Shown: positions 23,931 to 34,525 of the stretch, one piece after another
Layout: each line of letters opens with the position of its first letter
Numbering within the stretch: the stretch's first letter is position 1
Origin: Cheiracanthium punctorium
Lineage: Eukaryota > Arthropoda > Arachnida > Araneae > Cheiracanthiidae
DNA: 64,000 bases
Direction of reading: 5' to 3'
Assembly (NCBI GenBank): GCA_038373885.1
Contig: JAWZYV010015815.1
Coordinates: 1-64,000 of the forward strand
Notes under the pieces: model-generated
What the model saw: the letters and a program-made list of their open reading frames with translations, nothing else
The model's database searches: none
What the model was told of the DNA's origin: nothing
Made by a program: the position numbers and the translations under genes

Positions 23931-24318
23931 CGGGGTATCTTTCACGGTAGTTAAACAGTGACGTCATAAATTTTTAAAAATGCGTGAAATTTGTAAACTC
24001 TGCAGCTCTAACGTCCTGTCACAGTTATAGCGATTCTAAATAGCTCCTCGAGATGGCACAGTTTGATGTTTTCAGTAGACAGAACTATGGAGGATTTATA
24101 AGATATCTTTATATTGGATACATTGATAGTTAAGTTGGCACCGCTTGAATATTTTTCACCACGGTGAGATTAAATGTTTTGCGGTGCTAAATACGCCAAT
24201 CCTACAAAACTATGCATAAATTAAATTTGTATGGAGAGCTTCCTTAATAGCAACTATTATGGGAAATGAATAATGTTTATGGTAATGCGTGAATTGCTAA
24301 AGAATCGTCATAGAATAT
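23931..24318 (-). repeat. inverted T-family interior segment
   Basis: Reverse complement of 5338-5790. It abuts the inverted LTR copy at 24319, so on the minus strand the order is LTR end, then this segment. That is the order expected for a 3' LTR followed by its genomic flank. Confidence 0.75.
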
Positions 24319-24780
24319 TGTTGCGGAATTACTCTGCTACTCCTGGGGTTCGTCGTTCTAAAGTCGAGTTCGTGTAAAAAGTTCAAGTAAAAAAAGTCAC
24401 TTGTCAGGATGGAACACAAACTTTATTGCTTCTAGAACTTCGTAGAACAATCAGCTATACACAATTCACAAGCACAATCTAGCAGTAACGTGCTTTTAAC
24501 AATCCGCTTGGATCAGAAGCTCTCACAAATGCTGTATTTCTCACACAAAATAAGTCACTTTTACAGGCTAAAATTCCATGGAAATATTCAAGGGATATAG
24601 TACACTATCCCTTAAGACACAGCAATGAAGAATTTACACACAGCACTTTAAAAACAGCTTCACAAAGCAAGCTAAAACACAGCTTCTATAGCACTATCAG
24701 TTCACACAAAACAAGCGTACTCAGAGCTCTTCGCACATTGAATGTTCAACTCGCAACTAACTGTAGGGGCAACCCGCTGC
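24319..24780 (-). repeat. inverted copy of the Gypsy LTR R-U5 region
   Basis: Starts TGTTGCGGAATTAC and is the near-exact reverse complement of 25213-25673 (one difference noticed over the stretch read closely, T/C near 24452). Similarity fades just past the transcription start into U3: the TATA box of the direct copy is not present here. It looks like part of the element's 3' LTR placed in inverted orientation. Confidence 0.85.
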
Positions 24781-24977
24781 TCTGGGGCTTAAAATGGTTT
24801 AAAATTCGTATTCTACGCTTCAAATAGATAAATTTTGCTTTTTGTTGCATCAAAATCGGCCAATTAGAACCGGAGATACGGAGGTTTCGCTTTCCCATAT
24901 GTTTTTCTATGGGCTTCTAGAAATCTCGAGAAATATTAGTCCTAGAGCTTAGATCTCTTCACTTCTGAGGACTTATT

Positions 24978-25047
24978 TTTGGCGCCAAATTTGGCGATAT
25001 TTCGCCAAAAGTCGCCAAGTTTGGCGACTTTTTGGTCATTTGGCGCG
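24978..25047. promoter_or_regulatory. cluster of E2F-like TTTGGCG sites in Gypsy U3
   Basis: TTTGGCGCCAAA (24978-24989) is a perfect 12-base palindrome matching the E2F consensus on both strands. TTTGGCG/CGCCAAA variants follow, and TTTGGCGCG lies at 25039-25047. The position about 200 bases upstream of the initiator is suitable for an enhancer. Binding is inferred from motif only. Confidence 0.4.
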
Positions 25048-25201
25048 ATTTTCCCAATGGGGCCTGGAAGTTGTTTTTCCTGCATTAAAAACGCATAATA
25101 ACCTAACATTTCTCTTCTATGACGTAATCAAAATTCACGCTTTATGTAGAACCCTCGAGAAATTGACTTTTCTGGAAACCTCTTGTACCTCCTGCGCCGG
25201 C

Positions 25202-25236
25202 TATTTATAGAAGAGCGCGTCGCCCCGACAGTCAGT
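25202..25236 (+). promoter_or_regulatory. core promoter of the Gypsy LTR
   Basis: TATA-like TATTTATAG followed about 30 bp later by TCAGTT. Its spacing fits TATA-Inr promoters of arthropod LTR elements. Confidence 0.65.
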
Positions 25237-25675
25237 TGCGAGTTGAACATTCAATGTGCGAAGAGCTCTGAGTACGCTTGTTTTGTGTGAACTGATAGTG
25301 CTATAGAAGCTGTGTTTTAGCTTGCTTTGTGAAGCTGTTTTTAAAGTGCTGTGTGTAAATTCTTCATTGCTGTGTCTTAAGGGATAGTGTACTATATCCC
25401 TTGAATATTTCCATGGAATTTTAGCCTGTAAAAGTGACTTATTTTGTGTGAGAAATACAGCATTTGTGAGAGCTTCTGATCCAAGCGGATTGTTAAAAGC
25501 ACGTTACTGCTAGATTGTGCTTGTGAATTGTGTACAGCTGATTGTTCTACGAAGTTCTAGAAGCAATAAAGTTTGTGTTCCATCCTGACAAGTGACTTTT
25601 TTTACTTGAACTTTTTACACGAACTCGACTTTAGAACGACGAACCCCAGGAGTAGCAGAGTAATTCCGCAACATT

Positions 25676-25693
25676 TGGTGTCAGAATCGGGGT
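25676..25693 (+). other. primer binding site of the Gypsy element
   Basis: TGGTGTCAGAATCGGGG lies two bases after the LTR end. It begins with the TGG expected opposite a tRNA CCA end and resembles the TGGTGTCAGAAGTGGGAT-type primer sites of many Ty3/Gypsy elements. The exact tRNA was not determined. Confidence 0.7.
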
Positions 25694-25722
25694 TCTAAAG
25701 AAAGACTTTAATTTTCCAGTTT

Positions 25723-27084
25723 ATGGTTTTGACTAGACAAAAAATGGAAGAACAACTTCAAAAGCTCATGAATATGATGCAGGAAATGAAATCCGGACAA
25801 GACGAAATGAAATCCGGACAAGATGAGATAAAAAAAGAGATGAAAGCCGGACAAGATGAGATGAAAGCCGGACAAGATGAGATAAAAGCTGTACAAGGCG
25901 AAATGAAATCCGGATTGGACGAGTTAAAGACAGCGCACAATGAAGTGAAAACCGGACTGGAGGAGTTAAGAGCCGCACACGACGATGTGAAGACCGGACT
26001 GGAAGAATTAAGAGCCGCACACGACGAGATAAAATCCGGACTGGAGCGGAAAATAGAAGCCGGACTGGAAGAAATGAAATCCGGACTGGAGGAAAAAATA
26101 CAGACAAATCAAGAAAATATGGAGAAGAGAATGTCGATACTAGAAGAAAGCCAAGCAAGAAACTTGATAGAATTACGTGAAGAATTTAATAATAAAATCG
26201 GGGACAAATTGGATTGGAAAGAAAATATAGTTTCGAAAATACGGGAAGAATGTGAAGCTAAAATGGAAGAAAAATTGGACTCTCTCGTCAAGCTGGGAAA
26301 GTTACCGGAAAACATCAGACTGTCGTCACGCCACCCAGCAGTGAAACTAACGCCTTATGACGGAAAGACTCCCTGGGAGGCTTACAAGACCCAATTTTCA
26401 ATAGTCGCCAGAGCCAATGGTTGGAGCGAGTCCGAGAAAGCTAATCAACTGGCCGCTTCCCTTAGCGGAGATGCAATTAATGTATTGCAAACTATCGGAG
26501 CGACGAAGATAGGAGATTTTGACGCCCTTGCCAGTGCCTTGGAGATGAAATTCGGAGAGAAGTGCCAGAAAGAATATAGTAGAATCCAACTTAAGTCAAG
26601 GATGCAGAGTCAAGGCGAGACCCTTCAAGAGCTGGCTTCGGACATAGATAGGCTTTGTCATCTAGCTTACATGGACCACCTTGATAATGTCCGAGAAGAA
26701 ATGGCGGTGCGTCATTTTATTGAAGCCATCCGTGATCCAGAAACCCAAAAGTCACTTATGTTGGAAGATTATCAGGATTTGAAATCTGCTCTCGTCTTCG
26801 CGATGAAGCTAGAAGCAGCTCAGCGGGCCGTCAGGAAAGATCGGCATGCTGTTAGAGCTGTCACGGTCCAAGAGGGAGCTGACAAAGACACGGAGAGCGT
26901 CGAGAACAGGTTGAAGAGAATTGAAGATCTCATAGAACGAAAATTAAGATCCGATAGAACGAGAGATGGCCCAAAGAAAGTGAAATGCTGGAAGTGTAGC
27001 GTCGAAGGCCATGTACAAAAGCATTGTGGTCGAAAGTCTTATGACCAGCAAGAGAAATCTAAGAACATGAAAGAGGGAAACTAG
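25723..27084 (+). CDS. gag: Gypsy Gag protein, 453 codons
   Basis: Structural protein of the virus-like particle. Residues about 1-150 are a repetitive, highly charged coiled-coil region built from units of about 7 and 11 residues of the type GQDEMKAGQDEIK, expanded in place. Residues about 205-350 contain the retrotransposon Gag domain (start TPYDGKTPWEAYKTQF). A CCHC zinc knuckle, CWKCSVEGHVQKHC, lies at about residues 425-438 and would bind RNA. The frame opens at the first ATG after the primer site and ends in TAG at 27082, immediately after a GGGAAAC slippery heptamer. No internal stop, so probably functional when inserted. Confidence 0.9.
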   Translation: MVLTRQKMEEQLQKLMNMMQEMKSGQDEMKSGQDEIKKEMKAGQDEMKAGQDEIKAVQGEMKSGLDELKTAHNEVKTGLEELRAAHDDVKTGLEELRAAHDEIKSGLERKIEAGLEEMKSGLEEKIQTNQENMEKRMSILEESQARNLIELREEFNNKIGDKLDWKENIVSKIREECEAKMEEKLDSLVKLGKLPENIRLSSRHPAVKLTPYDGKTPWEAYKTQFSIVARANGWSESEKANQLAASLSGDAINVLQTIGATKIGDFDALASALEMKFGEKCQKEYSRIQLKSRMQSQGETLQELASDIDRLCHLAYMDHLDNVREEMAVRHFIEAIRDPETQKSLMLEDYQDLKSALVFAMKLEAAQRAVRKDRHAVRAVTVQEGADKDTESVENRLKRIEDLIERKLRSDRTRDGPKKVKCWKCSVEGHVQKHCGRKSYDQQEKSKNMKEGN

Positions 27085-30000
27085 GAGGTGGCCATCTCGC
27101 GGGGCGGAGGTTGCCATATAGTCAAAAGCCCCACCTAAAAGTCTTGCAGATTTCATCAGTGAATGGTGGCAGTAATGGACTCTTCGTACAGGGATACGTT
27201 AATGGTTCCCCATGCCACATGGTGATTGATACTGGAGCGAACGTAACCATCATAAGGACGGATCTGGCCAAGAAATTAACTTTGAAGATTATCTGGACTC
27301 CGCCCTCGCTGACCCTCCAGACTGTGACAGGTGACAAGATCGAAGTGGGCGGAAAAGCGCAAGTAGAAATCACGTTTGGGAATGCCAGATACGACCATGT
27401 GGTATATGTCGCCAATATTACAGATTCTTTTATTCTCGGACTGGACTTTTTAAAATCACACAAATTTAATTTGGACTTTAAGAATAATGAGCTTCGTTCA
27501 GATTCAGAAGAAATAGCTGCGTTCGATATTAGAAATGAAACTGTTTTGCCTGTTCAGCAAATAATAGCCCAGACTGATATCACTCTACCTCCCAGAACTG
27601 ATTCAATAATTTCTGGAACAGTAAAAGAAAGCAATAAATTCCGTTTTGGATTAATCGAACACCCAAACAATAGTGATTCCGTCAGAGGAGTACTTGTGGG
27701 AGCAACACTTGTGGACTTGTCGAGAACAGAAATTCCAGTTAGAGTAGTAAATGTGACGGACAAGTCGAAGGTGATAAAGAAAAATGAAGTGTTGGCGACA
27801 TGCACTCCTGTTACCTGCATTAATAAGAACATCAACCAAACGACAGCTAAATCTTCCGAGTGCCTGACGAAGGAATTATTACAAGACGTGGAGTTAACGG
27901 CAGAACAGAGAAGCGCTGCAGAGAAAGTAATAGCTGAATTTGAAGACCTCTTCTCTCGTACTTCCGGTGACTTTGGCCGTACGAGGTTAACGCCACATAG
28001 AATAGACACAAGCAGCCATTCTCCCATCAAGCAACATCCTAGGCGGCTGCCGTTTGCTAAGCAAGAAGAGGTTAGCAGACTTTTAGAGGAGATGCAGCGT
28101 GATGACGTCATCGAGCCATCGACTAGTCCGTGGGCCTCGCCGATTGTTTTGGTCCGAAAGAAAGATGGTTCCACCCGGTTCTGCGTTGACTATAGACGTC
28201 TGAATGACATTACCAAGAAAGACAGCTACCCTCTTCCCAGGATAGACGACACTTTGGACACTTTATCGGGAAACGAATGGTTTTCCACTCTGGATCTGAA
28301 AAGTGGTTACTGGCAAGTGGAAATTCATCCCGACGACCGTGAAAAGACTGCGTTCACCACGGGACAAGGATTATGGCAGTTCAAAGTTATGCCTTTTGGA
28401 CTCTGCAACGCACCTGCTACATTCGAGCGACTAATGGAGACAGTGTTGAGAGGACTTTCCTACGAAGCATGTCTCGTTTATTTGGACGATATCATCATCG
28501 TCGGAAGGACTTTCGAAGAGCATCTAGAGAACATCCGAAAGGTGCTGAAGAAATTAAAGGAGGCGAACTTGAAACTGAGTCCATCGAAGTGCAATTTGTT
28601 TCGTCGGGAAGTACGTTACCTCGGGCACATAATATCCGCCCACGGAGTCCGAACCGATCCCGAAAAGACGTCCGCAGTCCAGAACTGGAGTCGTCCCGAG
28701 AATATCCACGACTTAAGAAGTTTTCTCGGTCTGTGTACTTACTATCGAAAATTCGTGAAGGGCTTTTCTCAAATTGCAGGACCTCTTCACAAATTGACCG
28801 AGACTGGAGAGAAATTTCTATGGACTGAGGAATGTGAGGACGCATTCAACGAACTGAAGACGGCTTTAACATCTTCGCCGATCCTGTCGTATCCTCACCC
28901 TGACAAGCCATTTATCCTGGACACAGACGCAAGTAAGGAGAGTGATGGAGCAGTTTTGTCCCAGGAGATAGATGGCCAAGAACACGTCATTGCTTACTGG
29001 AGCAAATGCCTTTCAAAGGCAGAACGTAACTATTGTGTTACGAGAAAGGAACTTCTTGCTATCATTAAGGCCGTGGAGCACTTCCATCATTACCTGTACG
29101 GCCGAAAGTTCCTGCTCCGAACGGACCATGCCTCTTTAACCTGGCTTCTAAATTTCAAGAGTCCAGAGGGCCAAATAGCCAGGTGGATACAGCGATTACA
29201 AGAATATGATATCGAGATACGTCATCGGAAAGGGTCATCTCATGGAAATGCAGATGCTTTGTCGAGAAGGCCCTGCATAGACAGTTGTCGCTATTGCTCC
29301 AGGGCAGAGAAAAATTACCATCTGAAACATCCCGTTGTCCGCCAAGTTACATCATCGGCACCATCTCAAGATCCCTGGAGTGACGAAAATGTTCGGGCGG
29401 AACAATTAGCAGACAGCGACATCAAACCTATTGTGGAATTTATGGAAAAATCCAGCGCTAAGCCCAGTTGGCAAGAAATATCATCTTACAGTCCGGCAAC
29501 AAAACAGTACTGGGCTTTATGGGATTCGCTTCGCCTGAGGAATGGAGTCCTGTATCGTAAATGGGAGTCGGACGACGGCAAGATGCTCCGATGGCAGTTA
29601 GTACTCCCTCGTTCGAGGATTCCGAAGGTTCTAGAAGAACTTCATAATGGCTTAACTGGAGGCCATTTTAGCGTAATGAAGACCCTGCAGAAGGTTCGCG
29701 AGCGCTTCTACTGGGTTAGGGCTCGAGGCGACGTCGAAAAGTGGTGTCAAGCTTGTGACGCCTGTGCCGCCCGTAAAGGCCCGAAGAAACGAAGCCGTGG
29801 AAGACTACATCGTTATAATGTAGGAGCGACTTTTGAGAGGATTGCCCTCGACATCCTGGGACCTCTTCCGCGAACTTCGGATGGCAACAAATACATCCTA
29901 GTTGTCATCGACTACTTTTCTAAATGGCCCGAAGCGTTTCCTATTCCCGATCAAGAAGCTACGACCGTAGCAGAGGTACTGGTGCAAGAATGGATTTCCA

Positions 30001-30145
30001 GATATGGAACCCCTCTGCAACTTCATTCCGACCAAGGAACGAACTTTACCTCTGCAGTCTTTAAAGGACTATGCCAACTTCTCGGAATAGACAAAACCCA
30101 GACTACGCCTTTACAGCCACTGGCTCAGTCAATGCTTTTTTTAAT
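27063..30145 (+). CDS. pol: Gypsy Pol polyprotein, 3'-truncated in integrase
   Basis: Open in the -1 frame from 27063 and expected to be made as a Gag-Pol fusion; there is no good ATG near its start. The aspartic protease has DTG at about 27228 (IDTGANVTII). RT follows with CVDYRRLN and the catalytic YLDD at 28479-28490. RNase H has LDTDAS near 28918 and a C-terminal ADALSR. The integrase zinc-binding HHCC region (GGHFSVMKTL to WCQACDACAARK) and the core follow, with catalytic aspartates in DILGP (29850) and SDQGTNF (30030). The frame runs into T-family DNA at about 30140, just before the position of the catalytic glutamate, so integrase is incomplete. The remaining codons to 30176 are foreign. 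Confidence 0.92.
27075..27081 (+). promoter_or_regulatory. -1 ribosomal frameshift slippery site GGGAAAC
   Basis: In the gag frame it reads G GGA AAC, followed at once by the TAG stop. This is the X XXY YYZ form in the correct phase, and the pol frame is exactly -1 and open from 27063. A GC-rich stretch (CTCGCGGGGCGGAGG) begins about 10 bases downstream; a stimulatory RNA structure there is possible but was not established. Confidence 0.75.
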
Positions 30146-30500
30146 CGTGCAAAACAATTTAAACAAAACTTTTTAAATGAACTATGGGCTTCTTTCCACA
30201 TCCACTCATGAAATAAAGCAAAAGTAGATGACTTGTTTACAGTTAGGTATGAAAAACCGTGGTCATACAAAATTCATCTTACCGCTGAAAAATCCTTTAA
30301 ATTACAGGCAACTCGCGATTTTGCGACCCTTCCCGATTTAACGACCCTCTGATGAAATCCAGACCGTTTTCCAAATACCTTTTATAAGCTTTCGATTTAA
30401 CGAATATTTGATTTAACGTCCAACTTGCCGAGTCCCGTGGAGGTCGTTAAATTGCGAGTCGAATGCATATAAAATGTACGCAGATGTTAATAACCTCGTA
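30146..30500 (+). repeat. T-family interior segment, T-B copy of 5895-6101
   Basis: Shares 'acaatttaaacaaa', 'ataaagcaaaagtagatgac' and ACCGCTGAAAAATCCTTTAA with 5906-6060. Interrupted in T-B only by the pogo-like MITE at 30305. Confidence 0.8.
30305..30467. mobile_element. pogo/Tigger-like MITE with TA target duplication
   Basis: The left end CAGGCAACTCGCGATTTTGC and right end GGTCGTTAAATTGCGAGTCG are inverted copies, with internal GATTTAACGA motifs typical of pogo-type non-autonomous elements. TA flanks both sides (30303-30304 and 30468-30469). T-A lacks it at the matching place (about 6060), so it inserted after the two T copies separated. Confidence 0.8.
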
Positions 30501-30718
30501 CAGAGGCTAGGACAAACTACCTTTACAATTGTTTTGCGTTTGTAACTTTTAAACTTTTAAAACAGAAGTATTTGCACTGCAACTGCAAAGCACAGGAACA
30601 AATACAAGGGAAACCACTGATCGCAACCACTGTGTGGCCAAAGCATTTATCTGTACGACTGTGAGTGAAAACCATCGAATTTCGTTTCCATACCATAAGA
30701 TGACCAAAAGCTCGTTTT

Positions 30719-30765
30719 TTTTTTTTTTTTTTTTTCTTTCTTTCTTTCTTTCTTTTTTTTTTTTC
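30719..30765. repeat. poly-T and TTTC microsatellite
   Basis: A T-run of about 18 bases, then TTTC units, then another T-run. Confidence 0.9.
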
Positions 30766-30839
30766 CTGTGTTCAGTTACCTAAAATTAATTCAATGTGTT
30801 CAGAATGTACGGAAAACTTGCTCTAGCAAGTTTAATCCT

Positions 30840-32230
30840 TTAAAAATGAACGACTATACGATAGTAATAGGTTTGTTTACGTGTGTATTATTGCAAAGCT
30901 TATCAGTCTTTCTTTCGAACTTTAGCCGCTCCTAGAGGTGCCAAAGCGCCCCCGGGCAAGACAGGAGATTTTCGGCAGATCCTCTTCATACACAAGAGTT
31001 TTCCTAGAATGCCATAATGACTGTTGTCCAGAGTAGCAAGCAAAATAGGCGAGGCTTTCTTTTACTGAAAGTTTTTTCTCCCCTCCTACTTGGAAAGAGT
31101 GGAGATGAGCGCCCGTTTTCTCTGGGAATGGCATTGTACGTAGATTGTTGTATCTATTATTGAATAGAACAAACAATCTGATTTTGTTTGAATTTGAGTC
31201 TGTTCCCAGACTTGTTGTAAACAAAATTTGTCATGCACTTTGTTACACGTCCCCTTCCTTTTTTTTTTTTCTTTTTCAAGAGTAAAAGCTGCAAACCCTT
31301 GTTTTGCAAAACTCAGATTTAAACAATGTTTAAATCTGAGTTCAAACAGTTAGAGTTGACAAACAAACTGAGTTAAAACAATGTTCAAATATATGTTTAC
31401 TGCAGTGCGCAAAATCTACTGACGATACTTAATGCTTTTCATTTTTGAAATTTAAGAATAAAGGCAAAAGGTCATTGACCAAAATAAGTTAGTTATAGAA
31501 ATAGACTAAAACATTTATTCTTATAAATATATATAATACAATATTCTGTAACTTATGGAACAGGAATGGGGGGAGGGATTAGGCGACAAAAACGTTCTTT
31601 TCACATATCCCTCAATCTCTAAGAAAAAAAAAATATATGCCATTCTTGATGTAAAATACAGTCCCCGCGAATACCTAAAATTCAATTTATGGACATTCTG
31701 AAATTAATTCTCTAAAAAAGGATCGCAGATGGCTGGCCTTCTCAAAGAAAAATAAATTTCTGTATCTTGCGTTAAATTGTAAAAAATAATAAATCCTATG
31801 CTTAGACAGAGCTTTATGGTAATTAAAAACTTATTTATTTGAATCTAGTGTAAATGGCATTATTTTCCGGTACACCTAATAGCAATATTACGAATAATGC
31901 GGATATAGTACGCCTTTTCCCTCCCTGATTAAATCTCTACTGTTTACTTTAACGACAAACTTCAAGTCTCTTAAATAAGTCTAATTTTTTATATTAATGA
32001 AAAACAAGATTATATTAACGATAATTATAATTATTTTTATAATATTTCTAATAGCATTACTGTGAGTGCATTTTTAGTTTTCATTATAGTATCTCAGGTG
32101 GCTAATAGACGTCTTACTTTCTGTTTATACGTATTTTTAAATTACTGAACAATTTATTTATTTGTTGATTACTGATCCATTAGTACTTTTCCACAATAAT
32201 TTTTAGCGAGAGTTCTATAGTCGTTACACA
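30840..32230 (+). repeat. T-B interior containing the empty site of the T-B insertion
   Basis: 30840-31060 matches 12180-12480. 31480-31605 matches 13670-13788 and 31606-32230 matches 34526-35120. Across 31590-31630 the sequence is uninterrupted, with a single octamer ATCCCTCA where T-A has ATCCCTCC on both sides of T-B. Confidence 0.85.
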
Positions 32231-34345
32231 ACGCTTTTCTGTATGCTACATAATTGTAATAGTAATGTTGTGCTATATGATTCAGATTTTTTCCGATTTC
32301 AACGCTGTTCTGTTATGGATATTGGCTTTTTCGATAGTCTGATTACGTTATCAAGAACCTGTTTAATAAGAATATATTTCCTTTTTACAGTTAATGCTTG
32401 TCTAATACGATTAATATCAAAAATGAAGTTTTCAACTTTTACTTCTCAAATTTCTTAAGTAAATATTATCATTTTTTAATATTTTAAAGTTCCATTCCAT
32501 TGTCTTTACACAATTGAGTCTCTATTTTATTTAATTTGTAATTTTACTTGTAAATATTGTTTTAAAAACTTTTTCGTGCACTCGGTGTTAATTCTGTATT
32601 GTTTTCGGTGTTAATTCTGTATTGGACCCCCTCCAAAATGTTTTTCTGGATACGTGTCTGCAGTGCACCTATAAAAGTTTCGGAATACTCAGGGGAAGAA
32701 AATGTTAAGCATGCAGAATTTTGCAGCATCTTTTTTAAACTGGTAACATTTTATCCCATTTTTGAAGACAATTTTCGTGCTTAAGATTTTTTTTCTGAAA
32801 ATTGCATGCGATATACAAGTTTACTGTTAATATTAGTACATAATACAGTTAGTGAGTAACTTATATTAATTTTTTGAGTTTTTAACATCTTTAGTTTGTT
32901 TTTACAGCTGTTCAAAAGTCCTCTAATGACGATCCCTTTTGAAAAGGAACACCCTTAGCAGTATATTTCAAAAATGATCTTTTGATTCTCGTAACACAAA
33001 TACAAATAAACTAATTATGTTAAGCACTTCAAGATTTTTGGAAATTCTCTCTACATGTTATACTATACACTTAAATTAGTGATAAACCTATATCAGATAG
33101 CAAACTTTCGGAAAAAAATTCTTAAATATCTGAAATTTTGCAGAATGTGTAAAAATTTTATAGTGCAATTTCATTTTCAAGAATGTTTCCAAGTTTATCT
33201 TAATGTGCGTGCCAAGACCGTGAGAGATATTTTGCTTCTTCAAAATACGCCCTTAATCAATAGCAACATCACTTTTATTGGTAGGTTTTCACAATCAACA
33301 AGTTGTAAAAATGTATCGATTTGTCTTTTATTTTAAATCATAACCGCTATACTGAAAGCACTTAACTGAAGTATGACACATACAAAATATTTTGCAACCG
33401 CAATTGCGCTCCCAGAAGGCTTCTAAACACTTCATTTTAAATCAAATTTTTTTGAAAAATTTGTTCTCAAAATTTTTTGAGAGAGGCGTCCCAAACAAGG
33501 GAATAATTAATATTACATGATTAATATAAATTAATAGTTTTATATAAATTATATAAATTAATTATAATAATTTTATTAATGCATTGATTCATCAATCATA
33601 ATTAATTAATATTAATTAATTATAACACCATACCACACCTATACCCCGAAAGTTCAACACATCATATCATTTATCGGTTACACAATAACCCTGCCCCCTC
33701 CTTCTCTTGAAAGGTGCGGACCCCTACCCTCCCAGTCCTGGCCTGCTAAGATTTAACGATAGTTAAAAATCAGTCATTTCTAAAATTTCGTATTTATCTG
33801 CAAATTTACACTTTTTTTTGAAAATCTTAGGGGAGATGAAAGCCTGCTAGGTAGGGATCAGCCCCGTTGACCCCGTCTGGTTACGGCCCTGGGTTTTCTT
33901 CTTCATTTTCTTTTAATCTTCCTTAACCCATTCGTGCCTGGATATTTTTGCGACTTTCTTCGATTTTTGCTAACACCAGCAGTAATTGATAAATTTCTGA
34001 TGTCTTCTTTTTGAACAAGGGATGATTTCATTTAAAATCATTATGTATAAAAATTGAAATGTCAACATCCTACTTGGCCATATTAAAATATTTTGTGGAA
34101 TTGAGGTTCAATACTCGCGAATAAAGGCTAGGAAAAATAAATAACGTTTTCGACTGATAGCGAAAATGCCGTCCCAAAAAAGGGACGCTAGGCATAAATG
34201 GGTTAAATGGGGTTTGACGTTTTACGCGAAAACAGGAAATTCGAAAAGTATATACAGGTATGTTTCATAGGTTTAGCTCATAACCTTAGTGCCACCTAGT
34301 AAAAATGTCTTAAAATATACTCTGGTAAAAATAGTTCTCACAAGC
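32231..34345. other. T-B interior, repeats without recognised coding
   Basis: About 32700-33000 is a diverged direct copy of 58010-58320 (blocks ACATTTT..TTGAAGACAATTTT and TTTGTTTTTA.AGCTGTT). A hAT-like right end, GGTTACGGCCCTG, occurs near 33892 without a found partner. Open frames of 60-93 codons here (for example 33055-33336) have no domains. Confidence 0.45.
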
Positions 34346-34525
34346 TTCTTATGCGAGACAATCTCGCGAGACAGTCTCGCGCGAGACAAGACTCTGTCTC
34401 GTCTCGCAAAATATTTCCTTTCTCGTCTCGCGTCTCGTCTCGCAAAAAATTGCCTGTCTCGTCTCGCGAGACGACGCGAGAACGCGAGACAATGCGAGAT
34501 TTCTCGCGTCTCGCGTCCATCCCTA
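34346..34525. repeat. right subterminal GTCTC/GAGAC cluster of T-B
   Basis: Dense GCGAGACA and CTCGTCTCGC units ending GCGTCCATCCCTA; matches 36316-36499. Confidence 0.85.

Larger units (their letters stand above)
24781..25673 (+). repeat. Gypsy 5' LTR (U3 start not determined)
   Basis: The LTR ends AATTCCGCAACA at 25673, directly before the primer binding site. A TATA-like TATTTATAG (25202-25210) lies about 30 bases before TCAGT (25232), an arthropod-type initiator, setting the start of R. AATAAA at 25565-25570 is the likely polyadenylation signal. Because the inverted copy covers only R-U5, the 5' edge of U3 cannot be fixed; it lies between 24781 and about 25190. Confidence 0.75.
24319..30145 (+). 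mobile_element. Ty3/Gypsy LTR retrotransposon, rearranged and 3'-truncated
   Basis: From left to right: an inverted LTR R-U5 copy (24319-24780), U3 (from an undetermined point after 24780), R-U5 (to 25673), primer binding site, gag, a -1 frameshift site, and pol with the domain order protease, RT, RNase H, integrase that defines Ty3/Gypsy. The sequence joins T-family DNA at about 30140, where integrase is cut. No 3' LTR follows. The long open frames suggest recent activity before the rearrangement. Confidence 0.92.
13789..34525. mobile_element. T-B: second large T-family element, inserted into T-A
   Basis: The left end TAGGGATGGACGCGAGAC starts at 13789 after ATCCCTCC (13781-13788). The right end GCGTCCATCCCTA finishes at 34525 before ATCCCTCC (34526-34533). 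T-B's own interior near 31600 reads TTCACATATCCCTCAATCTC without interruption: it is the homologue of the site in T-A into which T-B inserted. Its first 830 bp match 4153-5060, and its right end (34350-34525) matches 36316-36499. T-B itself holds a 227-bp MITE, a 6.2 kb hAT-type element, Helitron-like sequence, the Gypsy element and a pogo-like MITE. Confidence 0.82.

Noticed and set aside
25708..26158. Minus-strand open frames opposite gag
   Set aside because: They are mirror images of the repetitive coiled-coil coding region.
28373..28845. 151- and 116-codon frames inside pol
   Set aside because: They lie in other frames of the reverse transcriptase region and have no domain.
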